From Corynebacterium freiburgense (GTDB taxonomy: Bacteria > Actinomycetota > Actinomycetes > Mycobacteriales > Mycobacteriaceae): DNA of 64,000 nt. Of this stretch, positions 11,001 through 20,276 are shown piece by piece. The notes under the pieces were generated by a model. That model was not told where the DNA came from, searched no databases, and saw only the letters and a program-made list of their open reading frames with translations. The stretch spans positions 124,001-188,000 of the forward strand of contig NZ_CP047355.1 in the NCBI RefSeq assembly GCF_030408815.1, given 5' to 3'. Position 1 is the stretch's first letter; each line of letters begins with the position of its first letter. Position numbers and translations under genes: made by a program.

Positions 11001-13963
11001 CTGGAATCATCGATGGATATGAAGATGTAACCGAGCCCAGTGCGCGGATGAAGCAAGTTGAAATCGGTGTTGACCAAGTTGTTCGCGCTGAGTTTAAGAA
11101 TTCATATGCTCGTGAAATGGGCAAGTTCCGTGTAACTAAGAAGGTTGTCAAGGATGCTGAATTGGCTATTCCAGGCGAATTCACAGTTGACTACCGTTGC
11201 ACCAAGGACGGCGAAGAAGCTAAAGAAGGCACTTTAGTTGTTCCTGCAGATGGTTCGGTTGATTCTGAAGAATTACCGACTGGCTATGCCTGTGTGATTA
11301 CTGGTGAAAAGGATGACCAAGGTCAAGCCCAAGCTCCTGGTGCAACTTTGGTTACGGAGATCGGTTCTGGCGTAAAGATCGCCAAGGGTAATGTGCCGGA
11401 GATTCAGGTAACCAATACCTATAGTAAGGATTTTGGGCAGTTCACCATTACTAAGTCGGTGGTTGATCCAGATGGTATTGCTGAAGGCAAGGTCTTTGAG
11501 TTTAACTATGTTTGTACGCCTCCGGAGCATCGCAAGGATGAAACGCCTGTCGAGGGAACGCTCAAGGTAAAGGCTGGCGAAAGTGCTACCTCTCCAAAGA
11601 TTCCTGCGGAATTTAGCTGCACCATTACTGAAGTTGGTGCTGAGATCACTGACTCCAACTTGGTTACCACTGGCTTGGACAGCAAGCTGGTGATCGAGAA
11701 GGACGGTGGCCCAAAGGTTGATGTCGAAAACACGTATTCGCAGTGGAAAGGCACACTGGAGGTTTCTAAGGAGATTTCCGGTTCTGAAGCTGTCAAGAAA
11801 GCAGTAGGTGACCACCAGTTCGATGTTTCATACATTTGTATGAAGAACGGAAAGGAAACCAATAAGGGAACACTTAAGGTCAAGGCTGGTGAAACTGTAA
11901 CTGTTCCAGGCGTCGTAGCGAATTCCGAATGTACGGTGACAGAGAATCCAGATTCCGCTGCTGTTGGAGAACTCCGCTTCGAACCTGGCGCTTCCACTAC
12001 AAAGGTTGTTGCTTCCAAGATTGTTGCTGATGGTGGTGTCGGTGCAGCCAAGTTGATCAATGCATACGTTGAGCTCGGTAAATTCGCCGTGGCTAAGCGC
12101 GTTGAAGGTGTCCACGGTGGAGCTGATGACAAAGAATTCAAGTTCAACTACACCTGTGGTGCTGATTCTGGAATGCTCACCGTTCGTGGTAACGGCACTC
12201 CCGTTGGTTCAGACAAGGTATTCCCGGTGGGTACGGAGTGCACCATTACGGAGGACGCTGATTCTGCAACCATTGCAGACCATGCTGACGTAACCCCTGG
12301 AGCGGAGCGCGTTAAGAAGGTCACGATTGGTGCTGGCGCCCCAACTATTGTTGGATTCACCAATACATATTCCCGCGATATGGGTAAATTCCAGGTCGCC
12401 AAGAAGGTTGTCACTAACGCAGCCGACCTTAAGATTCCTGGCGAGTTTAAAGTTGACTATCGCTGCACCAAGGACGGCGAAGAAGCCAAGGAAGGCACTT
12501 TGACTGTTCCGAATAATGGTTCAGTTGAGTCCGAGGAAATGCCTACGGGTTACTCCTGCGTGGTTACTCGTGAGCATGATGCTCAAGCTCCTGGTGCAAC
12601 TTTGGTTACGGAGATCAGTTCTGGCGTAAAGATCGCCAAGGGAAGTGTCCCTGCTGTTCAGGTGACCAATACTTATAGTAAGAACTTTGGAGAATTCACC
12701 ATTACTAAGTCGGTGGTTGATCCAGATCGCATCGCCGATGGCAAGGTGTTTGAGTTTAACTATGTTTGTACGCCTCCGGAGCATCGCAAGGATGAAACGC
12801 CTGTCGAGGGAACGCTCAAGGTAAAGGCTGGCGAAAGTGCTACCTCTCCAAAGATTCCTGCAGAGTTTAGCTGCACCATTACTGAAGTTGGTGCTGAGAT
12901 CACTGACTCCAACTTGGTTACCACTGGCTTGGACAGCAAACTGGTGATCGAGACCGATAAGAATGGCAAGGTTGAGGTTGAGAACAAGTACTCGCAATGG
13001 AAAGGCACGCTCAAGATCTCCAAGGTGATCATTGGCACCCCTGCTGTTGAAAAGCTCGTGGGAGACCGTGAGTTTGATATTTCGCTGAAGTGTGTCAAGA
13101 ACGGTCGGACGACCAACGAGGATCGTGTGAAGGTGAAGGTAGGAGAGACCGTCACCGTCAATGGTATTGTCGCTAATTCGGTTTGTACTGTTGAGGAAAA
13201 TACCGATGCGGTTGACGTCCAAGGCTTGCGCTTCCTTAAGGATTCTTCTATTACGCGTATCGACGCCCCGAAGATCACCGCCGATGGTGGTGTCACTGAG
13301 GCACAGATTCAAAACGCGTATGCTGAGCTCGGCCATCTATCAGTAGTGAAGGAAGTCACCGGATTAACTGGAAATGTTGGCCGCATCGATCGCGAATTTG
13401 AAATTGTCGCAACCTGGACAGATAACGGTGAGACAGTTGAGAAGGAATTCACGGTTCGTGATGGTGAGGAATTTAAAGATTTCCCACCGTTGCCGGTAGG
13501 TACCAAGGTAACTTTGAAGGAAAAGCATCCTGGTAACAACATTGTTCAGCAATGGCGCACGCCGGGCTTTACTAGTGACCGAGTTGGCGCGGTCGTCGAT
13601 AATCGCGATGGCACTGCTGTGGTTACCATTGTCGGCGATACCCCAGCGGACAAGCCGCTTCAGGTGAAACTGAAGAACACAAGTAACCCACCATGGTGGT
13701 GGTTGCTGGCACCGTTCGCAATCCTCGGACTTGGCAATAATGGCAACCAAAATGGTGGACCAAATGACGGTGGTGGAAACCAGAACGGTGGGACCAACCA
13801 GAACGGTGGAGCCGGTGATTCATCGAAGTCCGGCACCTCTGCCAAATCCAATGGAGCAACACTTGCAAGGACGGGTGCATCCGTACTCGGGGTACTTGCC
13901 CTCGCAGGTTTGGTCACAGCCGCAGGTATCTTTATGGTTCGACGTAGTCGTAAGCAAAATTAG
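8027..13963 (+). CDS. Giant LARTG-anchored surface adhesin with 13 DUF5979-like modules
   Basis: A 1978-residue protein with a signal peptide (hydrophobic core about residues 20-42, cleavage after AHA near 48). A non-repetitive N-terminal region of about 440 residues resembles bacterial Ig-like adhesin heads. About 13 modules of 90-110 residues follow, most with the pattern FxFxYxC ... FPVGTxCxxxE, so each carries two Cys that may form a disulfide. A hydrophobic WWWLLAPFAILGLG (1890-1903), a Gly/Asn-rich linker, LARTG (1946-1950), a membrane helix and a basic tail end it. The anchor is likely cut by a class E (LAxTG) sortase. Modules 5-8 and 9-12 form a four-module super-repeat. A second start, GTG 8063 after AAGGAAGGGGGG, is possible. 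It lies between lysC and asd, an accessory insertion. Confidence 0.9.
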   Translation: MSFVSKEGRGESVILIKGKQVATIVAAFFAVIALILSMLVMAPAAHAVTDEDLDATSQESPEGTAGDGDGASRSVATAPDQEKQPPLGDEPKSHNQTRAFRSPGSPKNWANEYIESVDVYKSGSATPLTSPPAKEADLVAGTGIVLQINWSALGKEQAAPDDVIHVELPQWLTLSNNINQSMGNVGACKGVSGQRQITCTFVQPPDGYRIEKGYLKFTATAVKTETAQAFKFGNVDVDAYYYHTGRKSGPVKGVVYNPEAVGDEVKKSGQYSFEYDVNGQKYSQIVWHIVIPSKKVNEIVDAGGAIEITDTLQPLTVVDPDTGKNVELPHYIAPMARGPYSVLRRTGDSLNKGTWANISDDGKCAPGKEYEQAGIKCAEKIYGNVRDTWQNFPGNQGENVEFTGVTPEGSWGKGKTFTARVENLVRDSAYRLSFFSVVPADLLKLRSEESPKVQNTAQVNGVNVETKDGVAVYVKGEVGASIYPNATNFVIKKEVLPDFQDSDVKEFKLRYTVGDKTEECKVAPGSDCRIEKVSPTTPVTIEELAVEGSKLKWQPGVFTHVNQGANKTQVEINGNRATIAQPAPGERVVLLLSNTYSDKTGSLQIKKSVQGLDNPDLVGENVQVDYTCVPAGEPEDSEPSIRVTVPTNGEIKEIPNIPVGYECYVQENVNSGEIEGHRIAVKYEPESRKVTIKEGQGENGSNLVTINNTYTLETAALSIKKVIAGERPQGLNDDTEFTVKYQCNADSKDGKVKANQLAELKINAKGDVTEGPEFPHHTRCSVKEEKTDAPKFEDYGFTADLGKEVVIGRDADANTITVTNTFKKDEAKFRVTKAISGDAQDIAAAKTYEFEYTCGQETGRLQVTGAGTVESDKAFPVGTECAVQELGTEPNGAAQIENHILNVEPNGEQRFVVGKGENPTFTNNYTVKKAKFAVVKTAEGENGKARELTYQFDYVCGGVNGTVNAKADGVPVESDNEFPVGTRCDITERHQPGIIDGYEDVTEPSARMKQVEIGVDQVVRAEFKNSYAREMGKFRVTKKVVKDAELAIPGEFTVDYRCTKDGEEAKEGTLVVPADGSVDSEELPTGYACVITGEKDDQGQAQAPGATLVTEIGSGVKIAKGNVPEIQVTNTYSKDFGQFTITKSVVDPDGIAEGKVFEFNYVCTPPEHRKDETPVEGTLKVKAGESATSPKIPAEFSCTITEVGAEITDSNLVTTGLDSKLVIEKDGGPKVDVENTYSQWKGTLEVSKEISGSEAVKKAVGDHQFDVSYICMKNGKETNKGTLKVKAGETVTVPGVVANSECTVTENPDSAAVGELRFEPGASTTKVVASKIVADGGVGAAKLINAYVELGKFAVAKRVEGVHGGADDKEFKFNYTCGADSGMLTVRGNGTPVGSDKVFPVGTECTITEDADSATIADHADVTPGAERVKKVTIGAGAPTIVGFTNTYSRDMGKFQVAKKVVTNAADLKIPGEFKVDYRCTKDGEEAKEGTLTVPNNGSVESEEMPTGYSCVVTREHDAQAPGATLVTEISSGVKIAKGSVPAVQVTNTYSKNFGEFTITKSVVDPDRIADGKVFEFNYVCTPPEHRKDETPVEGTLKVKAGESATSPKIPAEFSCTITEVGAEITDSNLVTTGLDSKLVIETDKNGKVEVENKYSQWKGTLKISKVIIGTPAVEKLVGDREFDISLKCVKNGRTTNEDRVKVKVGETVTVNGIVANSVCTVEENTDAVDVQGLRFLKDSSITRIDAPKITADGGVTEAQIQNAYAELGHLSVVKEVTGLTGNVGRIDREFEIVATWTDNGETVEKEFTVRDGEEFKDFPPLPVGTKVTLKEKHPGNNIVQQWRTPGFTSDRVGAVVDNRDGTAVVTIVGDTPADKPLQVKLKNTSNPPWWWLLAPFAILGLGNNGNQNGGPNDGGGNQNGGTNQNGGAGDSSKSGTSAKSNGATLARTGASVLGVLALAGLVTAAGIFMVRRSRKQN
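10814..13330 (+). repeat. Two-copy A-B-C-D super-repeat inside the adhesin gene
   Basis: Unit 1 (10814-12076, 1263 bp) and unit 2 (12077-13330, 1254 bp) each encode the same ordered series of four modules, starting KFAV.K, GKF.V.KKVV, (Q/E)FTITKSVVDPD and GTL..SK. Within module C, 11498-11698 and 12752-12952 are nearly identical at the nucleotide level (201 bp, with only a few changes seen). This indicates a tandem duplication followed by recent recombination or gene conversion at that module. Confidence 0.9.
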
Positions 13964-13986
13964 ATAGCTACGGTATAAACAATCGA

Positions 13987-14026
13987 GGCGCCCACGGTTT
14001 TCTGTACAGAAACTGTGGGCGTTTCT
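13987..14026 (+). terminator. Terminator after the giant adhesin gene
   Basis: CGCCCAC (13989-13995) pairs with GTGGGCG (14015-14021); the inner GTTT/AAAC stretch and CTG/CAG extend it, and TTTCT follows. The remaining 315 bp up to the next gene are AT-rich with no gene seen. Confidence 0.8.
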
Positions 14027-14341
14027 GCCTAAGATGAGCCTTCTTTAGGCAAAAGCTAATGTCTAGCTTGGGTAAAAATCAGAATTTTTACTCGCATAAA
14101 TGGTCCTACTGTCTTCATGCCTGCCCAAAGCTCGGGCCTTGAAAAATAACCTTTCCTATTTGCTCAGGGGATTTACTTGATGAAGGTCACTTTCTTAGCA
14201 ATTCTGTGCGATTAATTTCACCATATTTCCTGAGTTTAGGCAGTGTAAAAGCTGAGTGCTATCTTTGGAGAGAATGTGTACAGCACTCTTCTTGCGTTGT
14301 GGGTTTTCCATTGCAGGAACGCAGTATTACAAGGAAAGAAA

Positions 14342-17300
14342 ATGGATAGAATCTTGTGGCGAAGATCGGGAAATGCATTCCCGAGAATGCTCTTCGCGTG
14401 TATTGCAGTTTTAGCGGTTGTAGCACAAGCCTTACTAGTTGTTCCAGCTGCTTATGCGGAGATTGACAAGGCAGTCAAGATTTCGAATTTAACGTTGGTC
14501 GCTTCTACCCGAAATGATGGCGATAGGCCAGATGAAATTCTGGAAGTGGGGAAGAATGTCGCAAACCTTAAGTTCGATTATGATGCTTCAGGTGCTCGTC
14601 TTAGAGAAGGGGATCAATTCTCCATAGGTTTTAATACTGAGCATTTTCGTGGCCTAGACCCAGGTAAAAGCATTGACGTGTCAAGCTCCGATGGCGAAGT
14701 GCTTGGAACATGCAGCGTAAAGCTCGAAGAGCTGTTGTGTACGTTTAATCAGCATGCTCAATCCCTGAAAGACAAGGGTAAAACTGGGTTCCATGGCAAA
14801 GGCTTTGTCAAACTTGAAGTGCTCAAGGAGTATGAGGGTGCTTCACTGTCGTTTACGGTGAATGGTGACAACGTTGATGTTTCCGTGCCCTTTGGAAAAA
14901 TACTGGGGCAGAAAACGCAGTACAATGCATATAAGTTCCATAAGGTTGCTACCCCGATTAATGGTGCTTCAAAGAATGTAAATTGGGTCATTAATTTTGG
15001 TGGTACTCACATTCAAAATGAGCTACAAAAATCTGGTCGCGACGTTACCTTCGATGGTCAAACTGACCATAGCTTTACTATTGTTGATCGGCTTGGGAGT
15101 GGCCAGGAGTTTGACCCTAACCTAGCAGCATGGAAATTGCTTTTTACCGCTGATAAGAACTCAGTAGAGCAAGTTCTATTAACCAATGGCGATAATTCAA
15201 AGCAGTCCGATGCATTGGGGCGCTTTACAATGGCAGTGGATATTCAAGGCCAGGAAGCGAAAGTCACTGTAACCGGACCATTTAAAACGGATACCAATTA
15301 CCGCCTTGTACCGGCTACGAGGTTTAAGGATGGTGTAAAAAAGGGCTACCACTATAAAAATGCCGCAGTGGTAGAAGGAACTAACGTATCTTCTGAAGCA
15401 CAAGCAATTTATAACGACCTAGCTCGAGTAGATATTGCTTACGGTCCTGGTTATGGCGCTTTTCATCTTCGCAAAGAAGTGGCGGGAGAAAACGGCGACC
15501 AAATCAATCCAGACACCGTATTCCCTGTGAATGGGGTATACAAATTGCCCACAGGCACAACAGCACGTGATTTTCCCGGATGGAAGCAAGTTGGCGAACT
15601 GAATGCTGATCAAACAGGTGGCACATTCACAATTGATACAAGAATTGGCACCGTAGTTCCTGGCGTTATTTTGCCGATTGATTCGACTGTGACTCTTTCG
15701 GAAGACCCAACCAAATCCAAGCCAGAAAACCAATTAGCATGGGAATCCCCAACATTTAGCTCCACGCAGAATGGTGAATTTGTTATCCGAAATGGCGAGC
15801 AGCCAGAAATCGTTGTGAAAAACACGGTGAAAAGTGCTCCTCGTGGCAAGTTCAGTATTGCTAAAAGGGTTGAAGCGGATATTGCACTTCCGCCAACGGT
15901 GCGTGAAAAGACCTTTACATTCGAATATAAATGCGGTGAGGCGGAGCCACGGCGTTTACGAGTAAAAGGCAATGAGGAAGCCGTTACCGTCACAGAGGAT
16001 ATTCCTGCGGGGACCGTATGTCAGGTAAAGGAATTGGATCTTGATGTAGATATTCCAGGGTTCGCACCTCGTGAATTAGCAAAAGAACAAAGTGTAACCA
16101 TCGAGGCTGCAAAGACAACACCGTTGGTATTTACTAATTCATATGTAGAAGCCCGCGGAACCTTTAGCATCGCGAAAAAGGTTGTTGGCAATGATGCCGC
16201 CCTTAACCAACGGTTTGAATTCACATACACTTGTGTAACCCCTGGTGAACAAGAACCAAAGACCGGCAAGCTTACTGCTTCGCATGGGGTAGATTCAGAC
16301 TTTTCGGCACATTTCCCGGCAGGAACTTCCTGCACAATTTCGGAAACCCCGGTTCCGGCGCCAGAAGGCTATCAGGTTTCAACGTCGATTGAGCCGTCAA
16401 CGCTCGTGATTGAACATCGTAGGAATCTGAAATTTACGGTAACGAACACCTACGCCAAGACTCCTGGAACGTTTAGCATTACCAAAGAGGTACTGGGCGT
16501 CGATACCTTCCAAAAGGAAGACTTCACCTTTGAATATAAATGCTCCGACAATGCCACCGGAACATTGCGTGTCAAAGGTGACGGTGTAGAAAAGGCAACC
16601 TCAGCCCCAATATCCGACGGTGCTACCTGTGAAATTCGGGAATTAAACGCTCAGCGTGACGGATACACAGTGACCACGGAAATCTCACAACCTACCGTGA
16701 CTATTGCCGGTAGTAAAGACATTGCCGTGAAGGCAAAGAACACATATGTTCAAGATCTTGGTACATTCACTGTGGCTAAAAAAACCGCTGGTGGGTTTGA
16801 AAGTGACTCCTTTGCTATTGAGTATCGTTGCGGTGATAAAACCGGTGAACTTTCTGTACCGGCAAATGGTGCTCCAGTACAGGGGCCTTCGTTCCCAGTG
16901 GGCACCAAGTGTGAGATTTCTGAATCTGAGGTAGAAGCAAAACGTCCCGGTTATTCAGTAGCAACTGTTATTGATGCGCCAACCTTTACTATTGCTAAAG
17001 GTGTAGCGCAGGCGGTCGTAGTTACTAATACCTATACGGCGCTTTCTGGTAGCTTCCAGATTTCTAAAAACGTATCTGGCAATGCTGCAGCACTAGCACC
17101 AAAAACATTTGAATTCGAATATACGTGTACACCAGATGCTGCTGGTGGGGAGACAATAGTTCGTAAAGTTTCTGTTGATGCTGGTGGTACCGCCACAATT
17201 TCTGATATTCCCGCCGGAAGTTGCCAAATCAAAGAGCTTCCGCAAAGTCCGATTGATAACGTGGAAATTTCCACTAAGTTGGAGGTCGATGGAGTGGCGG

Positions 17301-18355
17301 CGCCAAATGGCATAGCCACAGTGACTATCGACGGCGCGGAACCGGCGACTCCCGTAGCCGTTGCGGCCACCAATACTTATTCAACAACCTTTGGAAAGCT
17401 AGCGGTACGGAAGACGCTTTCCGGTGATATCACCGAAGACATGAAGCAACGCATGTTCACCTTCCTTTACACATGCACCGATCCTCTGAATCCCGCAGCG
17501 GAAAAGCCAGCAGCGCAACCAATCCAGGTTCCTGGTGACGGTGCCGCTGTAGAGGTTGACCGAGAATTTGCGGCTGGCGCTGTTTGTGATGTCACAGAAT
17601 TGGTGCAATCTGCAAAATTTGATGGATATACCCATATTCCACCTGTGGGCCAATCCGTCACTATTGTTGGTGGCGGAACTCAAGAGGTGGCATTAAACAA
17701 TGCCTATACTCGTGATGCGGGTTCACTTGCAGTGGTGAAAAAGGTCGCCGGCATTATTGAACAAGATGCTATTCCAGCTACCTTTGCCTTTACATACGAA
17801 TGTTCGGACGGAGTAAACGGAACTGTAGATGTGCCTGGTGACGGTAAGCCAGTTATTGCTCGTGGCTCCGTACTCACTGGAACGCAATGCGTAGTGCGGG
17901 AAAATATTGATGCTGCGATTGTTCCTGGCTATGAATTACAGCCTCCAATGCCGGTGAATGTTCTAGTGGAAAGCAACGGCGAAGCAGCGATTGCGGAATT
18001 GGTAAATACCTACCATAAAAGCGATGCTCCACAGCCTGGGCCTACACCGGAGCCGCCTACTCGAGGTGGATCACTAGCTCCTTGGTTGATCCTTGGCGGC
18101 CTTTTCGGCAGCCTCGGGTCTTCGGGTTCCGCAGGTTCCTCTTCTTCGCATTCTGGATCCGTTCAGCCATCGAACACTCAGCAAGCTTCGCCCAATGCGC
18201 AACCTAAATCGGAGCAGCACGCACAGTCCAATGCGAATACGCAAAGTAAGAAAACACTGGCAGAAACCGGTGCATCGGTCTTTGGTATTGCACTGATTGC
18301 CATTGTGGCAATTCTCGGCGGGCTCCTGCTTCTTCGTCGCGGACGTAAGCAGTAA
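14342..18355 (+). CDS. LAETG-anchored surface adhesin with eight DUF5979-like modules
   Basis: A protein of 1337 residues from the ATG at 14342, which has AAGGAAAG directly upstream; an in-frame ATG at 14276 lacks this. Signal peptide with cleavage after AYA near residue 38. The N-terminal region (about 40-380) has a single-copy, beta-rich look with few Cys, as in MSCRAMM-type heads. Eight repeats follow, seven with the FxFxYxC ... C.(I/V)xE Cys pair, the first without. The C-terminus has a short hydrophobic patch (LAPWLILGGLFGSLG), a Ser/Gln/Asn-rich linker, LAETG (1306-1310), a membrane helix and RRGRKQ. It is a paralogue of the gene before it but not a recent copy. A terminator stands on each side, so it is a single-gene unit between lysC and asd. 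Confidence 0.9.
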   Translation: MDRILWRRSGNAFPRMLFACIAVLAVVAQALLVVPAAYAEIDKAVKISNLTLVASTRNDGDRPDEILEVGKNVANLKFDYDASGARLREGDQFSIGFNTEHFRGLDPGKSIDVSSSDGEVLGTCSVKLEELLCTFNQHAQSLKDKGKTGFHGKGFVKLEVLKEYEGASLSFTVNGDNVDVSVPFGKILGQKTQYNAYKFHKVATPINGASKNVNWVINFGGTHIQNELQKSGRDVTFDGQTDHSFTIVDRLGSGQEFDPNLAAWKLLFTADKNSVEQVLLTNGDNSKQSDALGRFTMAVDIQGQEAKVTVTGPFKTDTNYRLVPATRFKDGVKKGYHYKNAAVVEGTNVSSEAQAIYNDLARVDIAYGPGYGAFHLRKEVAGENGDQINPDTVFPVNGVYKLPTGTTARDFPGWKQVGELNADQTGGTFTIDTRIGTVVPGVILPIDSTVTLSEDPTKSKPENQLAWESPTFSSTQNGEFVIRNGEQPEIVVKNTVKSAPRGKFSIAKRVEADIALPPTVREKTFTFEYKCGEAEPRRLRVKGNEEAVTVTEDIPAGTVCQVKELDLDVDIPGFAPRELAKEQSVTIEAAKTTPLVFTNSYVEARGTFSIAKKVVGNDAALNQRFEFTYTCVTPGEQEPKTGKLTASHGVDSDFSAHFPAGTSCTISETPVPAPEGYQVSTSIEPSTLVIEHRRNLKFTVTNTYAKTPGTFSITKEVLGVDTFQKEDFTFEYKCSDNATGTLRVKGDGVEKATSAPISDGATCEIRELNAQRDGYTVTTEISQPTVTIAGSKDIAVKAKNTYVQDLGTFTVAKKTAGGFESDSFAIEYRCGDKTGELSVPANGAPVQGPSFPVGTKCEISESEVEAKRPGYSVATVIDAPTFTIAKGVAQAVVVTNTYTALSGSFQISKNVSGNAAALAPKTFEFEYTCTPDAAGGETIVRKVSVDAGGTATISDIPAGSCQIKELPQSPIDNVEISTKLEVDGVAAPNGIATVTIDGAEPATPVAVAATNTYSTTFGKLAVRKTLSGDITEDMKQRMFTFLYTCTDPLNPAAEKPAAQPIQVPGDGAAVEVDREFAAGAVCDVTELVQSAKFDGYTHIPPVGQSVTIVGGGTQEVALNNAYTRDAGSLAVVKKVAGIIEQDAIPATFAFTYECSDGVNGTVDVPGDGKPVIARGSVLTGTQCVVRENIDAAIVPGYELQPPMPVNVLVESNGEAAIAELVNTYHKSDAPQPGPTPEPPTRGGSLAPWLILGGLFGSLGSSGSAGSSSSHSGSVQPSNTQQASPNAQPKSEQHAQSNANTQSKKTLAETGASVFGIALIAIVAILGGLLLLRRGRKQ

Positions 18356-18392
18356 CGCACACAAGGCATTTATAAAGAGAGCCTAGGCGTTG

Positions 18393-18433
18393 AAAGCCCT
18401 CATAAGAAACGAATCTTGTGAGGGCTTTTTCTT
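18393..18433 (+). terminator. Terminator after the second adhesin
   Basis: AAAGCCCTCA pairs with TGAGGGCTTT; the inner TAAG/CTTG extends it, and a T-rich tail follows. It insulates asd from the adhesin unit. Confidence 0.88.
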
Positions 18434-18443
18434 ATATTCAGCG

Positions 18444-18473
18444 TTGTCTTCGCAGGTAGTTCGGTGTTAGGAT
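18444..18473 (+). promoter_or_regulatory. Probable own promoter of asd
   Basis: TTGTCT (18444-18449), 18 bp, TAGGAT (18468-18473), placed between the upstream terminator and the asd ATG. Since lysC and both adhesins are closed by terminators, asd needs its own promoter; this is the best candidate. Confidence 0.6.
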
Positions 18474-18508
18474 CGTGGCACGCTTCGTGTTTCGGGGCAT
18501 TAGGATGA

Positions 18509-19549
<1,041 letters not shown>

Positions 19550-19561
19550 CTTCAGGTATCC

Positions 19562-19601
19562 AAGGCTCCTCATTTCCTCGGCGGAAGTGGGGAGCCTTTT
19601 T
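19562..19601 (+). terminator. Terminator after asd
   Basis: AAGGCTCC pairs with GGAGCCTT, with an inner TTCC/GGAA extension and a run of five T, 13 nt after the asd stop. Confidence 0.88.
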
Positions 19602-20276
19602 GCTGGGGAAATCGTAAAGACTTCGACTCCCGCTATATAAGCAAATGCTAAGTAGCTGAATAAGTAAATATAAAGAATAATAAGACCGGAAATAAGGTGT
19701 GACATAACAGAGTTGGGGGATTGATTAATGGTGTTCCAGCCTCCTGAATCTTCCTGAAAGCAGCTGCTGAAGTGCAGAGTCATCTGACGTGTTCGAAGGT
19801 TAACTTAGATGGCGGATGCGGTCAGACCAGGCATGTCTCAAGCTTGTCATGTCTGGTTTGATTCCCCCTGATTTTTACCCCTGTGATTACTTCGTATATA
19901 TAAACTTCAGGGAAAAGGGGAGAACATTAAGTAACGCTTAGTCTTTTATCACGTAATCATCAACACGTTTTGGTTTAGTGGCGAACAAGATTACTTATAT
20001 AACGCTACCCACCAGCAGTTTTGCTGGATCTTCTTGTTTGATTTTGTCGAATTTAAAACTTAGGTAGCCCATAACTCTTGCAATATTTGCAAATGAAAGC
20101 CTAAGCGTAGCATATGTGTTGAGGAGTCTGATGTAATTTTGGCATGAAAATCATGCCCGCTATCTTGCCACCTTCAGGCGTGCTAGCTTCAGCTCTATAG
20201 GACGCACTTGCTTCATAGGGTTTATTAATTTTCTCTTAAAAGCTGTACGCAAGATAAGAGTTTGAAAGGGGTTACT
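19602..20276 (+). promoter_or_regulatory. Long upstream region of the pilus cluster with an inverted repeat
   Basis: This stretch of 675 bp has no convincing gene. It contains ACCAGGCATG (19826-19835) and CATGTCTGGT (19848-19857), arms of ten bases with one mismatch, which could be an operator or a hairpin. The sequence is AT-rich and probably holds the promoter of the pilus genes, but no pair of boxes stands out clearly. Confidence 0.4.

Noticed and set aside
11498..12952. CRISPR-like or IS-like repeat in the adhesin
   Set aside because: The repeats are in-frame coding modules of about 1.25 kb period, without spacers, transposase or terminal inverted repeats.
12521..13336. Long antisense frames in the adhesin repeats
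   Set aside because: They recur in both repeat units because the repeated sense codons are the same, which shows they are by-products.
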